Shown here in pieces: positions 52,613 to 61,305 of a DNA stretch of 64,000 nucleotides (position 1 is its first letter; the number at the start of each line of letters is the position of its first letter). The notes under the pieces are model-generated. The model saw only the letters and a program-made list of their open reading frames with translations. It had not been told where the DNA came from and ran no database searches. The position numbers were made by a program, and so were the translations under genes. This DNA is from JBCFBK01 sp038562555 (GTDB lineage: Bacteria > Bacteroidota > Bacteroidia > Bacteroidales > Prolixibacteraceae): positions 5,553-69,552 of the forward strand of contig JBCFBK010000030.1 of the NCBI GenBank assembly GCA_038562555.1. Reading direction: 5' to 3'.

Positions 52613-54687
52613 TGATCCGGAGGTCTCCATTGCCTGTGTTGTTCCTGCTGACCGCCTTCGGCAGTAATCTGCAGGCGCAACAAGCGGCCGGAAATATGGC
52701 CAAAGACACCATTCAGATCAAAGAAGTGGTTGTTACGCAACAGATTGTGCTGAGCGATGAAAACGCCGTTAAGCACTACCAGTCATTTTACAGTTCGGGG
52801 ATTGACAAAATCAACGAACGGCTGGGGAGTATGTCGCTGATCAGCCGGGGGGCCTATGCCAAAGAACCGGTATTAAACGGCTTTTCTTCCGGACAAATTA
52901 ACGTGACCATTGGCGGCATGAAAATGTTTGGCGCCTGTACCGACAAAATGGACCCGGTCACTTCCTACGTCGAACCGGTCAATCTGAAAAGCATCCGGAT
53001 AAACGAAGGCTCCACCGGCAATAAAAACGGAAGCACCATTGGCGGCACCTTCGATATGGAACTGCAACCGCCCGAAAAATCAGCTTTCACGGTTGAAGCC
53101 GGCACGAATTACGAAACCGCCTCCAAAGGGAAAACAGTCTTCTTCCTTTCCAACTTCGGAAAAGAACGATGGGCTTACCGCATCAGCGGGGTTTATAAAC
53201 ACTATTCACCTTACACCGACGGAAACGGGCGCAAGGTGCCGTTTACACAATATGAAAAGGTAAACCTGCTCCAGTCGGTGCTTTTCAGTCCGGCGGCAGG
53301 GCACGATCTGACCTTCGACTGGCTCATCGACGACGCTTTCGCTGTCGGCTACCCGGCTTTGCCCATGGACGTGAGCCGCGCCAAGGGTCGGATTTACAGC
53401 CTGAAGTATGTACCCGAAAAGTTTTTGCGCCTTTCGGACTTCAACAGTCGGGTCTATTACAATACGGTATACCATCTGATGGACGATTCCCGGCGCGACA
53501 GCCTGTACCTGGTTGAAAATTCGCAAACCGGCAAGCCCGACAGTGTTTATATGAAAATGGATATGCCCGGATGGAGCCGCACCTGGGGAGCTTTTGCCGA
53601 GGGAAAAGCCCGCTGGTCGGAAAGTAACCTGCTGTCATTTAAGCTCGAAAGCTACCGCAACTGGCAAAAAGCCGAAATGACAATGTTTATGAATAATCTT
53701 TCGAATCCGGGCGAGCCGCCCATGTTTGCCCAAACCTGGCCGGAACACCGGCGTCAGGTTAGTGGCATTTTCCTTCGGAACGACTATGTGCTGAGCCGGA
53801 AAGTGGTGCTGGCGATTGACCTGCGCGCCGATTACAGTGCTTCGAAGGTATTGTCGGAGCAGGGCAAGCAGCAATTCAGCTCGCTGGGCTACGACGTGGA
53901 CAAGCCGTGTCACGCGTTTGTCCACTCGGCCAATTTCACCATGGCCTATACGCCCGGCGATACCTGGCAGGTTAAAGCCGGGTTTGGCCGGGGCGAACGC
54001 CTGCCCACGCTGTCGGAGCAGTTTGGATTTTATCTTTTCAATGCCTACGATGGCTATGATTACATCGGCAATCCGGAAATCAGAACCGAGAAATCACTCA
54101 ATGTTTTCGGCAAGCTCAGCTATACCCGGCCGGCATTTAAGGTTTCAGCTGACGCCCGGTATAATCACATCAGCGACTATATTCTGGGCGTGACGGTTCC
54201 GGACTATGAGGCGCTGAACCTTTACGCCGCCGGAACAAAGCAGTATGAGAATATTGGTGGCGCACGGACATTTTCAACCCAGTTCCAACTGTTTTGGAAG
54301 CTCCTGCCCGAACTGGAATTTTTCAACGTGCTGAAATACAATCGCGGTGAAACGAATGATAACGAACCGCTTCCGTTGATGCCGCCCCTGAAGAACCTGT
54401 TCTCGATTCATTTTGAGAAACGGAATTACCAGCTTCAGATCGAAAATGAATATTCGGCACCGCAAAACCGCATCAATGCCGGTTATGGCGAAACGAAAAC
54501 CCCGCAATTCACGCTGTTGCATTTGCGCACGGGCTATAAGATCCGAACAGGAAAATCGGTCGTCAACCTGAATGCCGGCGTGGAAAACCTGCTCGACAAA
54601 GCTTATTCGGAACATCTCGACTGGGGAAATTATAATCGTCCCGGACGAAATTTTTATTTCATGATCAGTTGGAAAGGCCTTCATTAA
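52612..54687 (+). CDS. TonB-dependent receptor, OprC/NosA-like (probable copper receptor)
   Basis: The protein has 691 residues from ATG 52612, which overlaps the upstream stop (TGATG) and opens into a signal peptide ending LQAQ. A longer frame starts inside the lipoprotein gene. The plug region has KEVVVTQQIVLSDENAVK, a TonB-box-like start, and INVTIGGMKMFGACTDKMDPVTSYVE. C109 and M113 form CxxxM, and H288-x-M290 (YHLMDD) gives HxM. The copper receptor OprC binds Cu through CxxxM and HxM about 180 residues apart, and the spacing here is 179. The barrel continues to the terminal aromatic residue region (RNFYFMISWKGLH). Coupled to a Met/His-rich lipoprotein. Confidence 0.88.
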   Translation: MIRRSPLPVLFLLTAFGSNLQAQQAAGNMAKDTIQIKEVVVTQQIVLSDENAVKHYQSFYSSGIDKINERLGSMSLISRGAYAKEPVLNGFSSGQINVTIGGMKMFGACTDKMDPVTSYVEPVNLKSIRINEGSTGNKNGSTIGGTFDMELQPPEKSAFTVEAGTNYETASKGKTVFFLSNFGKERWAYRISGVYKHYSPYTDGNGRKVPFTQYEKVNLLQSVLFSPAAGHDLTFDWLIDDAFAVGYPALPMDVSRAKGRIYSLKYVPEKFLRLSDFNSRVYYNTVYHLMDDSRRDSLYLVENSQTGKPDSVYMKMDMPGWSRTWGAFAEGKARWSESNLLSFKLESYRNWQKAEMTMFMNNLSNPGEPPMFAQTWPEHRRQVSGIFLRNDYVLSRKVVLAIDLRADYSASKVLSEQGKQQFSSLGYDVDKPCHAFVHSANFTMAYTPGDTWQVKAGFGRGERLPTLSEQFGFYLFNAYDGYDYIGNPEIRTEKSLNVFGKLSYTRPAFKVSADARYNHISDYILGVTVPDYEALNLYAAGTKQYENIGGARTFSTQFQLFWKLLPELEFFNVLKYNRGETNDNEPLPLMPPLKNLFSIHFEKRNYQLQIENEYSAPQNRINAGYGETKTPQFTLLHLRTGYKIRTGKSVVNLNAGVENLLDKAYSEHLDWGNYNRPGRNFYFMISWKGLH

Positions 54688-54849
54688 CGGGATAACCGCA
54701 GAAAGGCGAATAAAAGGCCGACCTGCTGCACCATCAGGTTAAACTATTGCCCGACGCTTTCCGTTTAGTAATAGCAACCAGTTCACATCAGTCCGTTGTC
54801 ATGGCGGTATAAACAAATTCGATAACTTAGGTAATAAAGACACAATCAC

Positions 54850-57363
54850 ATGAAACGAGCCATGAGAGCCATACTTCCCACACAGGAGCATGATTATTCT
54901 GGCGAGTTCCATATGGCAACTAAAAGACAAATTTATAATCATATGAAAAAGGCATCAAAACAGAAAAAGGTCAGCAAAAAAGAAGAGAAGGCAACTAAAA
55001 AGAAACCGCTCTCAAAGGAACTTTTGAAAAGGATACACGCCTACTGGCGGGCCGCCAATTACCTGTCGGTCGGGCAGCTTTATCTTCGCGATAATCCGCT
55101 GCTTTGGGAACCACTGGAACTTGCGCATGTTAAATCAGTGCTTCTCGGACACTGGGGCACCACACCGGGGCAGAACTTTATCTATGCGCACCTGAACCGC
55201 GTCATTCAGGAGTACGACCTGAATATGATTTACATTTCCGGCCCCGGCCATGGCGGACCGGCACTGGTTGGCAATACCTATCTGGAAGGTACTTACAGTG
55301 AGGTCTATCCCGACATCACGCAGGACGAAGACGGACTGAAAAAACTGTTTAAGCGATTCTCCTTTCCCGGGGGAATTCCAAGCCATGTTTCCCCCGAATG
55401 CCCCGGATCGATCCATGAGGGAGGCGAATTGGGCTATTCGCTGAGCCATGCGTTCGGAGCCGTGTTCGACAATCCCGATCTGGTCGTTGCCTGTGTTATC
55501 GGCGACGGCGAAGCGGAAACAGGTCCGCTGGCCACGGCGTGGCACTCCAATAAGTTCCTGAACCCGGTACACGATGGTGCCGTGTTACCGATTCTTCACC
55601 TCAACGGCTACAAAATTGCCAATCCCGCCTTACTGGACCGGATCCCGCGCAAGGAACTGGAGCAACTGTTGCAAGGCTGTGGCTGGGAGCCCTATTTTGT
55701 TGAAGGCGACAAACCCAAACCCATGCATCAGGCTATGGCTGCGGCGCTTGATAAGGCCATCGCCGCAATCAGGAAGATCCAGCGGAAAGCACGGCGTAAA
55801 AACGACGCTACACGCCCCCGCTGGCCGATGATCGTACTCCGCTCGCCCAAAGGCTGGACAGGTCCGAAGGAAGTAGACGGCGTTCAGAACGAAGGCAGCT
55901 TTCACTCCCACCAGATCCCGTTGCTTCCCGATGCCGCGCATCCCGATCACCTGGCGCTGCTCGAAAGCTGGCTGAAAAGCTATAAACCGGAAGAATTGTT
56001 CGATGAGCAGGGCCGGCTTTTACCCGACCTTTCAGAACTCGCACCCAAAGGCGACCGCCGGATGGGAGCCAACCCAAATGCCAACGGCGGGTTGCTCCTG
56101 CGCGATCTGAATTTACCCGATTTTAAAGCATTCGCCATCGATGTCCCCTCTCCTGGATCGGTCCGGACGGCCGACACTCACGAACTCGGGAAGTACCTCC
56201 GCGAAGTGATCATCCTGAATGAGGAACAGCGTAATTTCCGGATCTTTGGTCCCGACGAGACCCTTTCCAACCGGTTACACGGTGTGTTCGAGGCTACCAA
56301 CCGCCAGTGGGGAGCCAAAATGAAAAAGAATGATGAGTTCCTGGCCACCGATGGCCGGGTCATGGAAGTGCTCAGTGAGCACCAGTGTGAAGGGTGGCTC
56401 GAAGGTTATCTTCTCACCGGCAGGCATGGCCTGTTTAACTGTTACGAAGGGTTCATCCATATCATCGACTCGATGTTCAATCAACATGCCAAATGGCTGA
56501 AAGTAAGTGCTGAGCTGCCCTGGCGGAAGAACATCGCTTCACTGAACTACCTGCTTGCTTCGCACGTCTGGCAGCAGGCTCACAATGGCTTTACCCACCA
56601 GGACCCCGGCTTCATCGATCATGTGGTCAACAAGAAGGCGTCTGTAGTGCGGGTTTATCTTCCCCCCGATGCCAACTGCCTGCTCTCGGTTTGGGATCAT
56701 TGCCTGGCAAGCCGTCACTACGTCAACGTGGTTGTGGCCGGTAAATACCAGGCACCTCAGTGGCTGAACATGGACCAGGCGATTGAACACTGTACCCGGG
56801 GGATCAGCATCTGGGATTGGGCAAGCAACGACCAGGGAGCAGAACCCGATGTCGTGATGGCCTGTTGCGGCGATGTGCCTACGCTCGAAACCCTGGCTGC
56901 CGTTTCCATTCTGCGGGAGCATATGCCGGCGCTGAAGATCAGGGTGATCAACGTGGTCGATCTCATGAAGCTGCAACCGGATACCGAACACCCGCACGGA
57001 TTGACAGATGCCGATTTCGATGCGCTGTTTACGAAAGACAAACCCGTCGTGTTTGCTTTTCATGGCTACCCGTGGCTGATCCACCGTCTCACCTACCGGC
57101 GCACCAACCATGTCAATCTGCACGTTCGCGGTTATAAGGAAGAAGGCACCATCACCACCTATTTCGACATGACCGTTTTAAACGATATGGACCGGTTCCA
57201 CCTGGTGCAGGATGTCATTAACCGCATCCCCCAGCCGGGCGAAGAAGGGCAGAAACTCACCCAACTGATGGACGAAAAACGTGCCGCACACCGGGAGTAC
57301 ATCTACGAGCATGGTCACGACATGCCCGAAGTCAGCGACTGGAAATGGCATGCGGGATTTTAA
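54850..57363 (+). CDS. xfp: Xylulose-5-phosphate/fructose-6-phosphate phosphoketolase
   Basis: The protein has 837 residues, slightly longer than the usual 790-830 because of a Lys-rich N-terminal extension (about 30-52, KKASKQKKVSKKEEKATKKK). The TPP-dependent core shows YISGPGHGGPALVGNTYLEGTYSEVYP, SPECPGSIHEGGELGYSLSHAFGAVFD and IGDGEAETGPLATAWHSNKFL (Mg-TPP binding). It cleaves xylulose-5-P or fructose-6-P with phosphate to acetyl-P plus glyceraldehyde-3-P or erythrose-4-P in the cytoplasm. It is a single-gene unit closed by a terminator, with no acetate kinase gene in the window. Another start at Met22 is possible. Confidence 0.95.
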   Translation: MKRAMRAILPTQEHDYSGEFHMATKRQIYNHMKKASKQKKVSKKEEKATKKKPLSKELLKRIHAYWRAANYLSVGQLYLRDNPLLWEPLELAHVKSVLLGHWGTTPGQNFIYAHLNRVIQEYDLNMIYISGPGHGGPALVGNTYLEGTYSEVYPDITQDEDGLKKLFKRFSFPGGIPSHVSPECPGSIHEGGELGYSLSHAFGAVFDNPDLVVACVIGDGEAETGPLATAWHSNKFLNPVHDGAVLPILHLNGYKIANPALLDRIPRKELEQLLQGCGWEPYFVEGDKPKPMHQAMAAALDKAIAAIRKIQRKARRKNDATRPRWPMIVLRSPKGWTGPKEVDGVQNEGSFHSHQIPLLPDAAHPDHLALLESWLKSYKPEELFDEQGRLLPDLSELAPKGDRRMGANPNANGGLLLRDLNLPDFKAFAIDVPSPGSVRTADTHELGKYLREVIILNEEQRNFRIFGPDETLSNRLHGVFEATNRQWGAKMKKNDEFLATDGRVMEVLSEHQCEGWLEGYLLTGRHGLFNCYEGFIHIIDSMFNQHAKWLKVSAELPWRKNIASLNYLLASHVWQQAHNGFTHQDPGFIDHVVNKKASVVRVYLPPDANCLLSVWDHCLASRHYVNVVVAGKYQAPQWLNMDQAIEHCTRGISIWDWASNDQGAEPDVVMACCGDVPTLETLAAVSILREHMPALKIRVINVVDLMKLQPDTEHPHGLTDADFDALFTKDKPVVFAFHGYPWLIHRLTYRRTNHVNLHVRGYKEEGTITTYFDMTVLNDMDRFHLVQDVINRIPQPGEEGQKLTQLMDEKRAAHREYIYEHGHDMPEVSDWKWHAGF

Positions 57364-57388
57364 TTCGTTAACCCAATAATATCAGGAG

Positions 57389-57420
57389 AAAAGGATGGCA
57401 GCGCGCCGTCCTTTTCGTTT
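57389..57420 (+). terminator. Intrinsic terminator of the phosphoketolase gene
   Basis: AAAAGGATGGC (57389-57399) pairs with GCCGTCCTTTT (57405-57415), 11 bp with one T-G wobble and a 5-nt loop, followed by CGTTTTAT. It starts 26 nt after the stop. Confidence 0.7.
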
Positions 57421-57437
57421 TATATGGGATAATCCGC

Positions 57438-57492
57438 CCGTTCAATATGCCGGAGCTGCCGTTCAATAGTTCGGCAATAATCAGTATACTTG
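57438..57492 (+). promoter_or_regulatory. LytTR-type direct repeat and promoter
   Basis: CCGTTCAATA occurs at 57438-57447 and 57459-57468, exactly 21 bp apart. LytTR regulators bind two about 9-bp direct repeats with 12-13 bp between them, i.e. the same 21-22 bp period, with a core GTT. TATACTTG (57485-57492), one mismatch from TAnnTTTG, follows 17 bp on. Autoregulation of the downstream LytS/LytTR pair is likely. Confidence 0.5.
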
Positions 57493-57534
57493 TAATGACC
57501 AACTTTAGTGAGTCAAATCACTAAATCACCTGTT

Positions 57535-60507
57535 ATGAAAAAACCAGTCATCCTGTTGCTGTTCCTGTTGGCGTCCATTTTCCTGCAGGCCCGTGATCTT
57601 CCGAAACTCAATCTCCAAATGAGAAGGAAATACATCATTGAAACGGTTTACCATGAAGACACCAGTCGGGTTAACCTCCGGACTCGTTATGATAAAAAGA
57701 AATTTGAGTTTGAAGTTGTCTCATACGATCTTCATGAAAAAACATACGACATCAGCCTGGTGATCAGCTATTTTTTACATGTCGCTCAAACACAAAAGGG
57801 TCAGGAATGGATAGAAGACGAGGTGTATGAAACCGGCTTTCCGACCACCTATCGTAGCCCGGTGGTGTATCTAAATATGTTCCGGGTACCCGTCGGGTTC
57901 AAACTTACGCAAGATGGAAAGATCATTTCTTTTGAGCGGATTAACTTTGGATCGAACAAAACTCCCGAAGGACACATGATTAACATGGGAGAATGGGATA
58001 AAAAATCACTCGAATCGGAAATTGCTGCCTTGTTCTTCAATCCGCATATAACGAGGTCTGACTGGACTCACCAAATGGACGTCCGCTCCAACTATAAGAT
58101 CATCCGACAAAATGAACTGACTACGGAAGTTCTGATTACCGAACCAAACGAATATGTTCCCGACGCCAGGAGTTCTTTTCACCAATACCATCGGCAGGTT
58201 TTCCTGGACAATGCAACAGGTCTGATCATTCAGGATAAGCTCAGCTTTATCTGGAAATACAGCAACCCCCAGCTTCTGGGTTACCCACGGCAGGGCAGCC
58301 GATCCGGCAGAGCAACCCCTGTACCTTACGAACAAAATAAATTCATTACCCGCCATCAAAGACTAATTGTTGAGTCTTCAGAGCCGTTCGAGATCATGCA
58401 AAGAACTGGCCTGTCTACCTATGATAACGTTCAAATACAAAATCCGAACACGACACTTCGTATTATTGCTCCCGATTCAGCCGGTTATTCCCGCTATCTC
58501 TATCTGAGCTATATGAATCAACCGGAAAATTCGCTGAAAACATTCAGGCTTGAAAAAGATGAAAATGGCGTCTTCAAATTTCAACAGCAGTTGGATAGTC
58601 CACAGGAAATATATCTTCACCCCAGCCCAACACTGCCGCGAAACATGGCCGAAGAGGATCTCTACTTAAGTCCGGGTGATGACCTCAGCGTCGAAATAAA
58701 AAAGTCCGGCGATCCTGAACGGTTTGCCTTCAATGGTATCGGAGCAGATGAAAACCAGGCCCTTCAGACCATCCGGAAAATTGAATTCTTCAGTAAGCTG
58801 AGATTAAACTCTTTTAATGGTCACCCGTTGGTCCCATTCAGAGACAGCATTCTTCATATCCTGAACCGTGAAAGAAGTACCCTCCATCCCGATTTCTACC
58901 TGTACAAACGCAATACATTGATTTACTCCATGCATCTGGCCGGTCAGAACACAGCCGATACGGTACAAAAGTACGCCATTCCCGTTGTGAATACCCTTGC
59001 CACAAAAAACGACGTATATCTGTTTTTCCTGAACAAGTATATTATCTCCTTTATTCAAAAAGCAACGAATTTCTCTTTCGACAAAAAGGGAACTCTTCGT
59101 GATTATGAAAAATTTTATAGCTTCGCTCAGATTACGCTTCCTGAGCCTGTACTGAGCGAATTTTTGGCCTGGGAAGTTGAGCTGCTTTTAAATTTTGGAG
59201 ATTGGGAAAGTGCTAAAATCCTTTACGATCGTCATCAAGCGGCATATTCCAATACCGAACGATTTAAACAGACCGAACGGATCTACCGTCAAAATGAGCT
59301 TCTCGCCCCCGGCAGGCCCTTCCCCATCGAATCGCTGACCGATATCAGCGGCACAAAAATCGATTTCAGCAGCATTAAAGACAAGGTGATGATCCTCATG
59401 ATAAAAGATCTCAGGTACATCATTAACAACAAGGATCGGCAGATATCCCGATTTCCCTGGCAAAATTATAAAACGCAATATGCAACACTATTGGAAGACA
59501 TCGTTCCGGTTCAGTTGCTCATTGGAACCGGGGAACAGCTTGAGAAAATAAAGCCTTCGCTGGACACCACAGGAGGAGTTCACTATGCTTTAACAAGTTA
59601 TGATGAACTCTACTGGGCTTATGGCCAACCCGTTAATCTGAAACGAAACCGTCCCTTCGTGCTGGGAAGAAAAGGGATGATCCTGTTTGACCAGGCGCCT
59701 GGCTACTCAGCGTTACAACAAGCAATTAAAGAACAGAAAAATCCCTTCTCGGAGGCCCGGAACCGGGAATCAACCCTAAAGATCATGGTGATCGTTCTTT
59801 TAAGTGTGATCTTCAGCATTGGCCTGACGTTTTTATTGTATCGTCAGATCACAAAACGCAGGCTTCGAAAGGCTGAGCTTATCCGCAAAATGAGGGAACT
59901 CGAACTGAGTGTGATCCGCACGCAAATGAACCCCCACTTCATGTATAACTGCCTCAATTCGATCCAGAATCTGCTGTACAAAAATCAGAACGATGACGCA
60001 CATCTGTATCTATCCCGGTTTGCTTCCCTCGTCAGACAGGTGCTCAATAACAGCAAAAAGAGTGAAATACCGCTCAGCAAAGAGCTGGAATCAATCCGCG
60101 AATATATCGGACTGGAACAACTGCGCTTCAGCTTTGAATTCAAACTTGAAACCGGCGATGAAATCAATCCGGACAACATCTTTGTTCCGCCGATGCTGCT
60201 TCAGCCTTTCGTTGAAAATGCCATTCTGCACGGATTAAGTGCAAAAAAAACTGACCGCAAGCTTGAAATCCGTATTTTTAAAAACCAGAACCGGGTGGAA
60301 CTGATCGTTGAAGACAATGGTGTGGGACGACAGGCCGCAGTCCGGTCGGAAGGAAACGGGCAGGGTATCCTGTTAAGCCAAAACCGGCTGGCGCTGCTTA
60401 CTGAGAAGACCGGGATCCGCTACGATCTGCAGATAACAGACTTGTTTGACAATAACGGGGATCCAGGCGGAACCCGTGTTTCAATCAGCTTTACTGAAGA
60501 GGACTAA
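57535..60507 (+). CDS. LytS-type histidine kinase with degenerate TlpA-like periplasmic sensor
   Basis: The protein has 990 residues from ATG 57535 (MKKPVILLLFLLASIFLQA, a signal peptide). A GTG at 57508 would add nine residues before it. The long periplasmic part includes a region like the N-terminal domain of TlpA-family proteins (LSPGDDLSVEIKKSGDPERFAFNGIG) and a thioredoxin-fold-like segment from about 589 (APGRPFPIESLTDISGTKIDFSSIKDKVMIL) in which the CxxC site is absent. One membrane span is at about 747-769. The cytoplasmic His_kinase domain has H801 (RTQMNPHFMYNCLNSIQNLL), and the HATPase part shows LLQPFVENAILHGL and VEDNGVGR. It pairs with the LytTR regulator 5 nt downstream. Confidence 0.9.
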   Translation: MKKPVILLLFLLASIFLQARDLPKLNLQMRRKYIIETVYHEDTSRVNLRTRYDKKKFEFEVVSYDLHEKTYDISLVISYFLHVAQTQKGQEWIEDEVYETGFPTTYRSPVVYLNMFRVPVGFKLTQDGKIISFERINFGSNKTPEGHMINMGEWDKKSLESEIAALFFNPHITRSDWTHQMDVRSNYKIIRQNELTTEVLITEPNEYVPDARSSFHQYHRQVFLDNATGLIIQDKLSFIWKYSNPQLLGYPRQGSRSGRATPVPYEQNKFITRHQRLIVESSEPFEIMQRTGLSTYDNVQIQNPNTTLRIIAPDSAGYSRYLYLSYMNQPENSLKTFRLEKDENGVFKFQQQLDSPQEIYLHPSPTLPRNMAEEDLYLSPGDDLSVEIKKSGDPERFAFNGIGADENQALQTIRKIEFFSKLRLNSFNGHPLVPFRDSILHILNRERSTLHPDFYLYKRNTLIYSMHLAGQNTADTVQKYAIPVVNTLATKNDVYLFFLNKYIISFIQKATNFSFDKKGTLRDYEKFYSFAQITLPEPVLSEFLAWEVELLLNFGDWESAKILYDRHQAAYSNTERFKQTERIYRQNELLAPGRPFPIESLTDISGTKIDFSSIKDKVMILMIKDLRYIINNKDRQISRFPWQNYKTQYATLLEDIVPVQLLIGTGEQLEKIKPSLDTTGGVHYALTSYDELYWAYGQPVNLKRNRPFVLGRKGMILFDQAPGYSALQQAIKEQKNPFSEARNRESTLKIMVIVLLSVIFSIGLTFLLYRQITKRRLRKAELIRKMRELELSVIRTQMNPHFMYNCLNSIQNLLYKNQNDDAHLYLSRFASLVRQVLNNSKKSEIPLSKELESIREYIGLEQLRFSFEFKLETGDEINPDNIFVPPMLLQPFVENAILHGLSAKKTDRKLEIRIFKNQNRVELIVEDNGVGRQAAVRSEGNGQGILLSQNRLALLTEKTGIRYDLQITDLFDNNGDPGGTRVSISFTEED

Positions 60508-60512
60508 AATTT

Positions 60513-61259
60513 ATGGATAAGATCAGGGCAATTATCGTCGATGATGAGCAAAACGGCCGGGAGAATCTTCACCGTACGCTCGAAAAGTACTGTCCCGAAG
60601 TATCGGTTGTTACAGAAGCCAACTCGGTGTTGACCGGCATCGAAGCTATTCAGCAGCATGCCCCGGATCTGGTTTTCCTTGATATTGAGATGCCCGAGGG
60701 AAAAGGATTCAAAATCCTTGAGTTTTTCAGCGAACCCGATTTTGATGTCATTTTCGTCACCGCCTATGATCAGTATGCCATCCAGGCGATCCGTTTTTCA
60801 GCGCTCGATTATATTCTGAAACCCATCAACATCCTGGAGCTTCGTGCGGCTGTTGACCGGACCGGGCACCGCAAAAAGAAAGAACGACGTCTGTTGAATC
60901 AATTTCTGCACAATGCCCATTCTGAACTGGCCGAAAAAAAGCTGGCGCTGGCCAGCGGCAATAAAATAGAATTCCGCAGCATCGGACAGATTATCCGGTG
61001 CCAAAGCGACGGGAATTATACCAATTTTTACTTCACCGAAGGACCGGCCCTGCTGGTAACAAAAACGCTGAACGATTTCGAAGAGATCCTTGAAGGTTAC
61101 GGCTTTATCCGGACCCACAAAGCGCACCTGGTCAATAGCCTGTTTATCCGTTCCTTTCACAAAAATGACGGCGGCTACCTGCAATTGTCCGACGGCACCC
61201 TGATTCCGGTATCCCGCCGCCGGAAAGACGAGATCTTAACGCGGTTAAAACATCTCTAG
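60513..61259 (+). CDS. LytTR-family response regulator
   Basis: The protein has 248 residues. The receiver domain has acidic residues D10/D11, phospho-acceptor D57 (LVFLDIEMPEG) and KP in DYILKPINI. The LytTR DNA-binding domain spans about 145-245 (IEFRSIGQIIRCQSDGNYTNFYF...FIRTHKAHLVNSLFIRSF...LIPVSRRRKDEIL). It is activated by the LytS-type kinase encoded immediately upstream. A likely binding site lies at 57438-57468. No other target is evident in the window. Confidence 0.95.
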   Translation: MDKIRAIIVDDEQNGRENLHRTLEKYCPEVSVVTEANSVLTGIEAIQQHAPDLVFLDIEMPEGKGFKILEFFSEPDFDVIFVTAYDQYAIQAIRFSALDYILKPINILELRAAVDRTGHRKKKERRLLNQFLHNAHSELAEKKLALASGNKIEFRSIGQIIRCQSDGNYTNFYFTEGPALLVTKTLNDFEEILEGYGFIRTHKAHLVNSLFIRSFHKNDGGYLQLSDGTLIPVSRRRKDEILTRLKHL

Positions 61260-61305
61260 CGGTTGTGATGAAATTAAAACCGTAGTTAAAATCTCAGGAG
61301 CGTAA

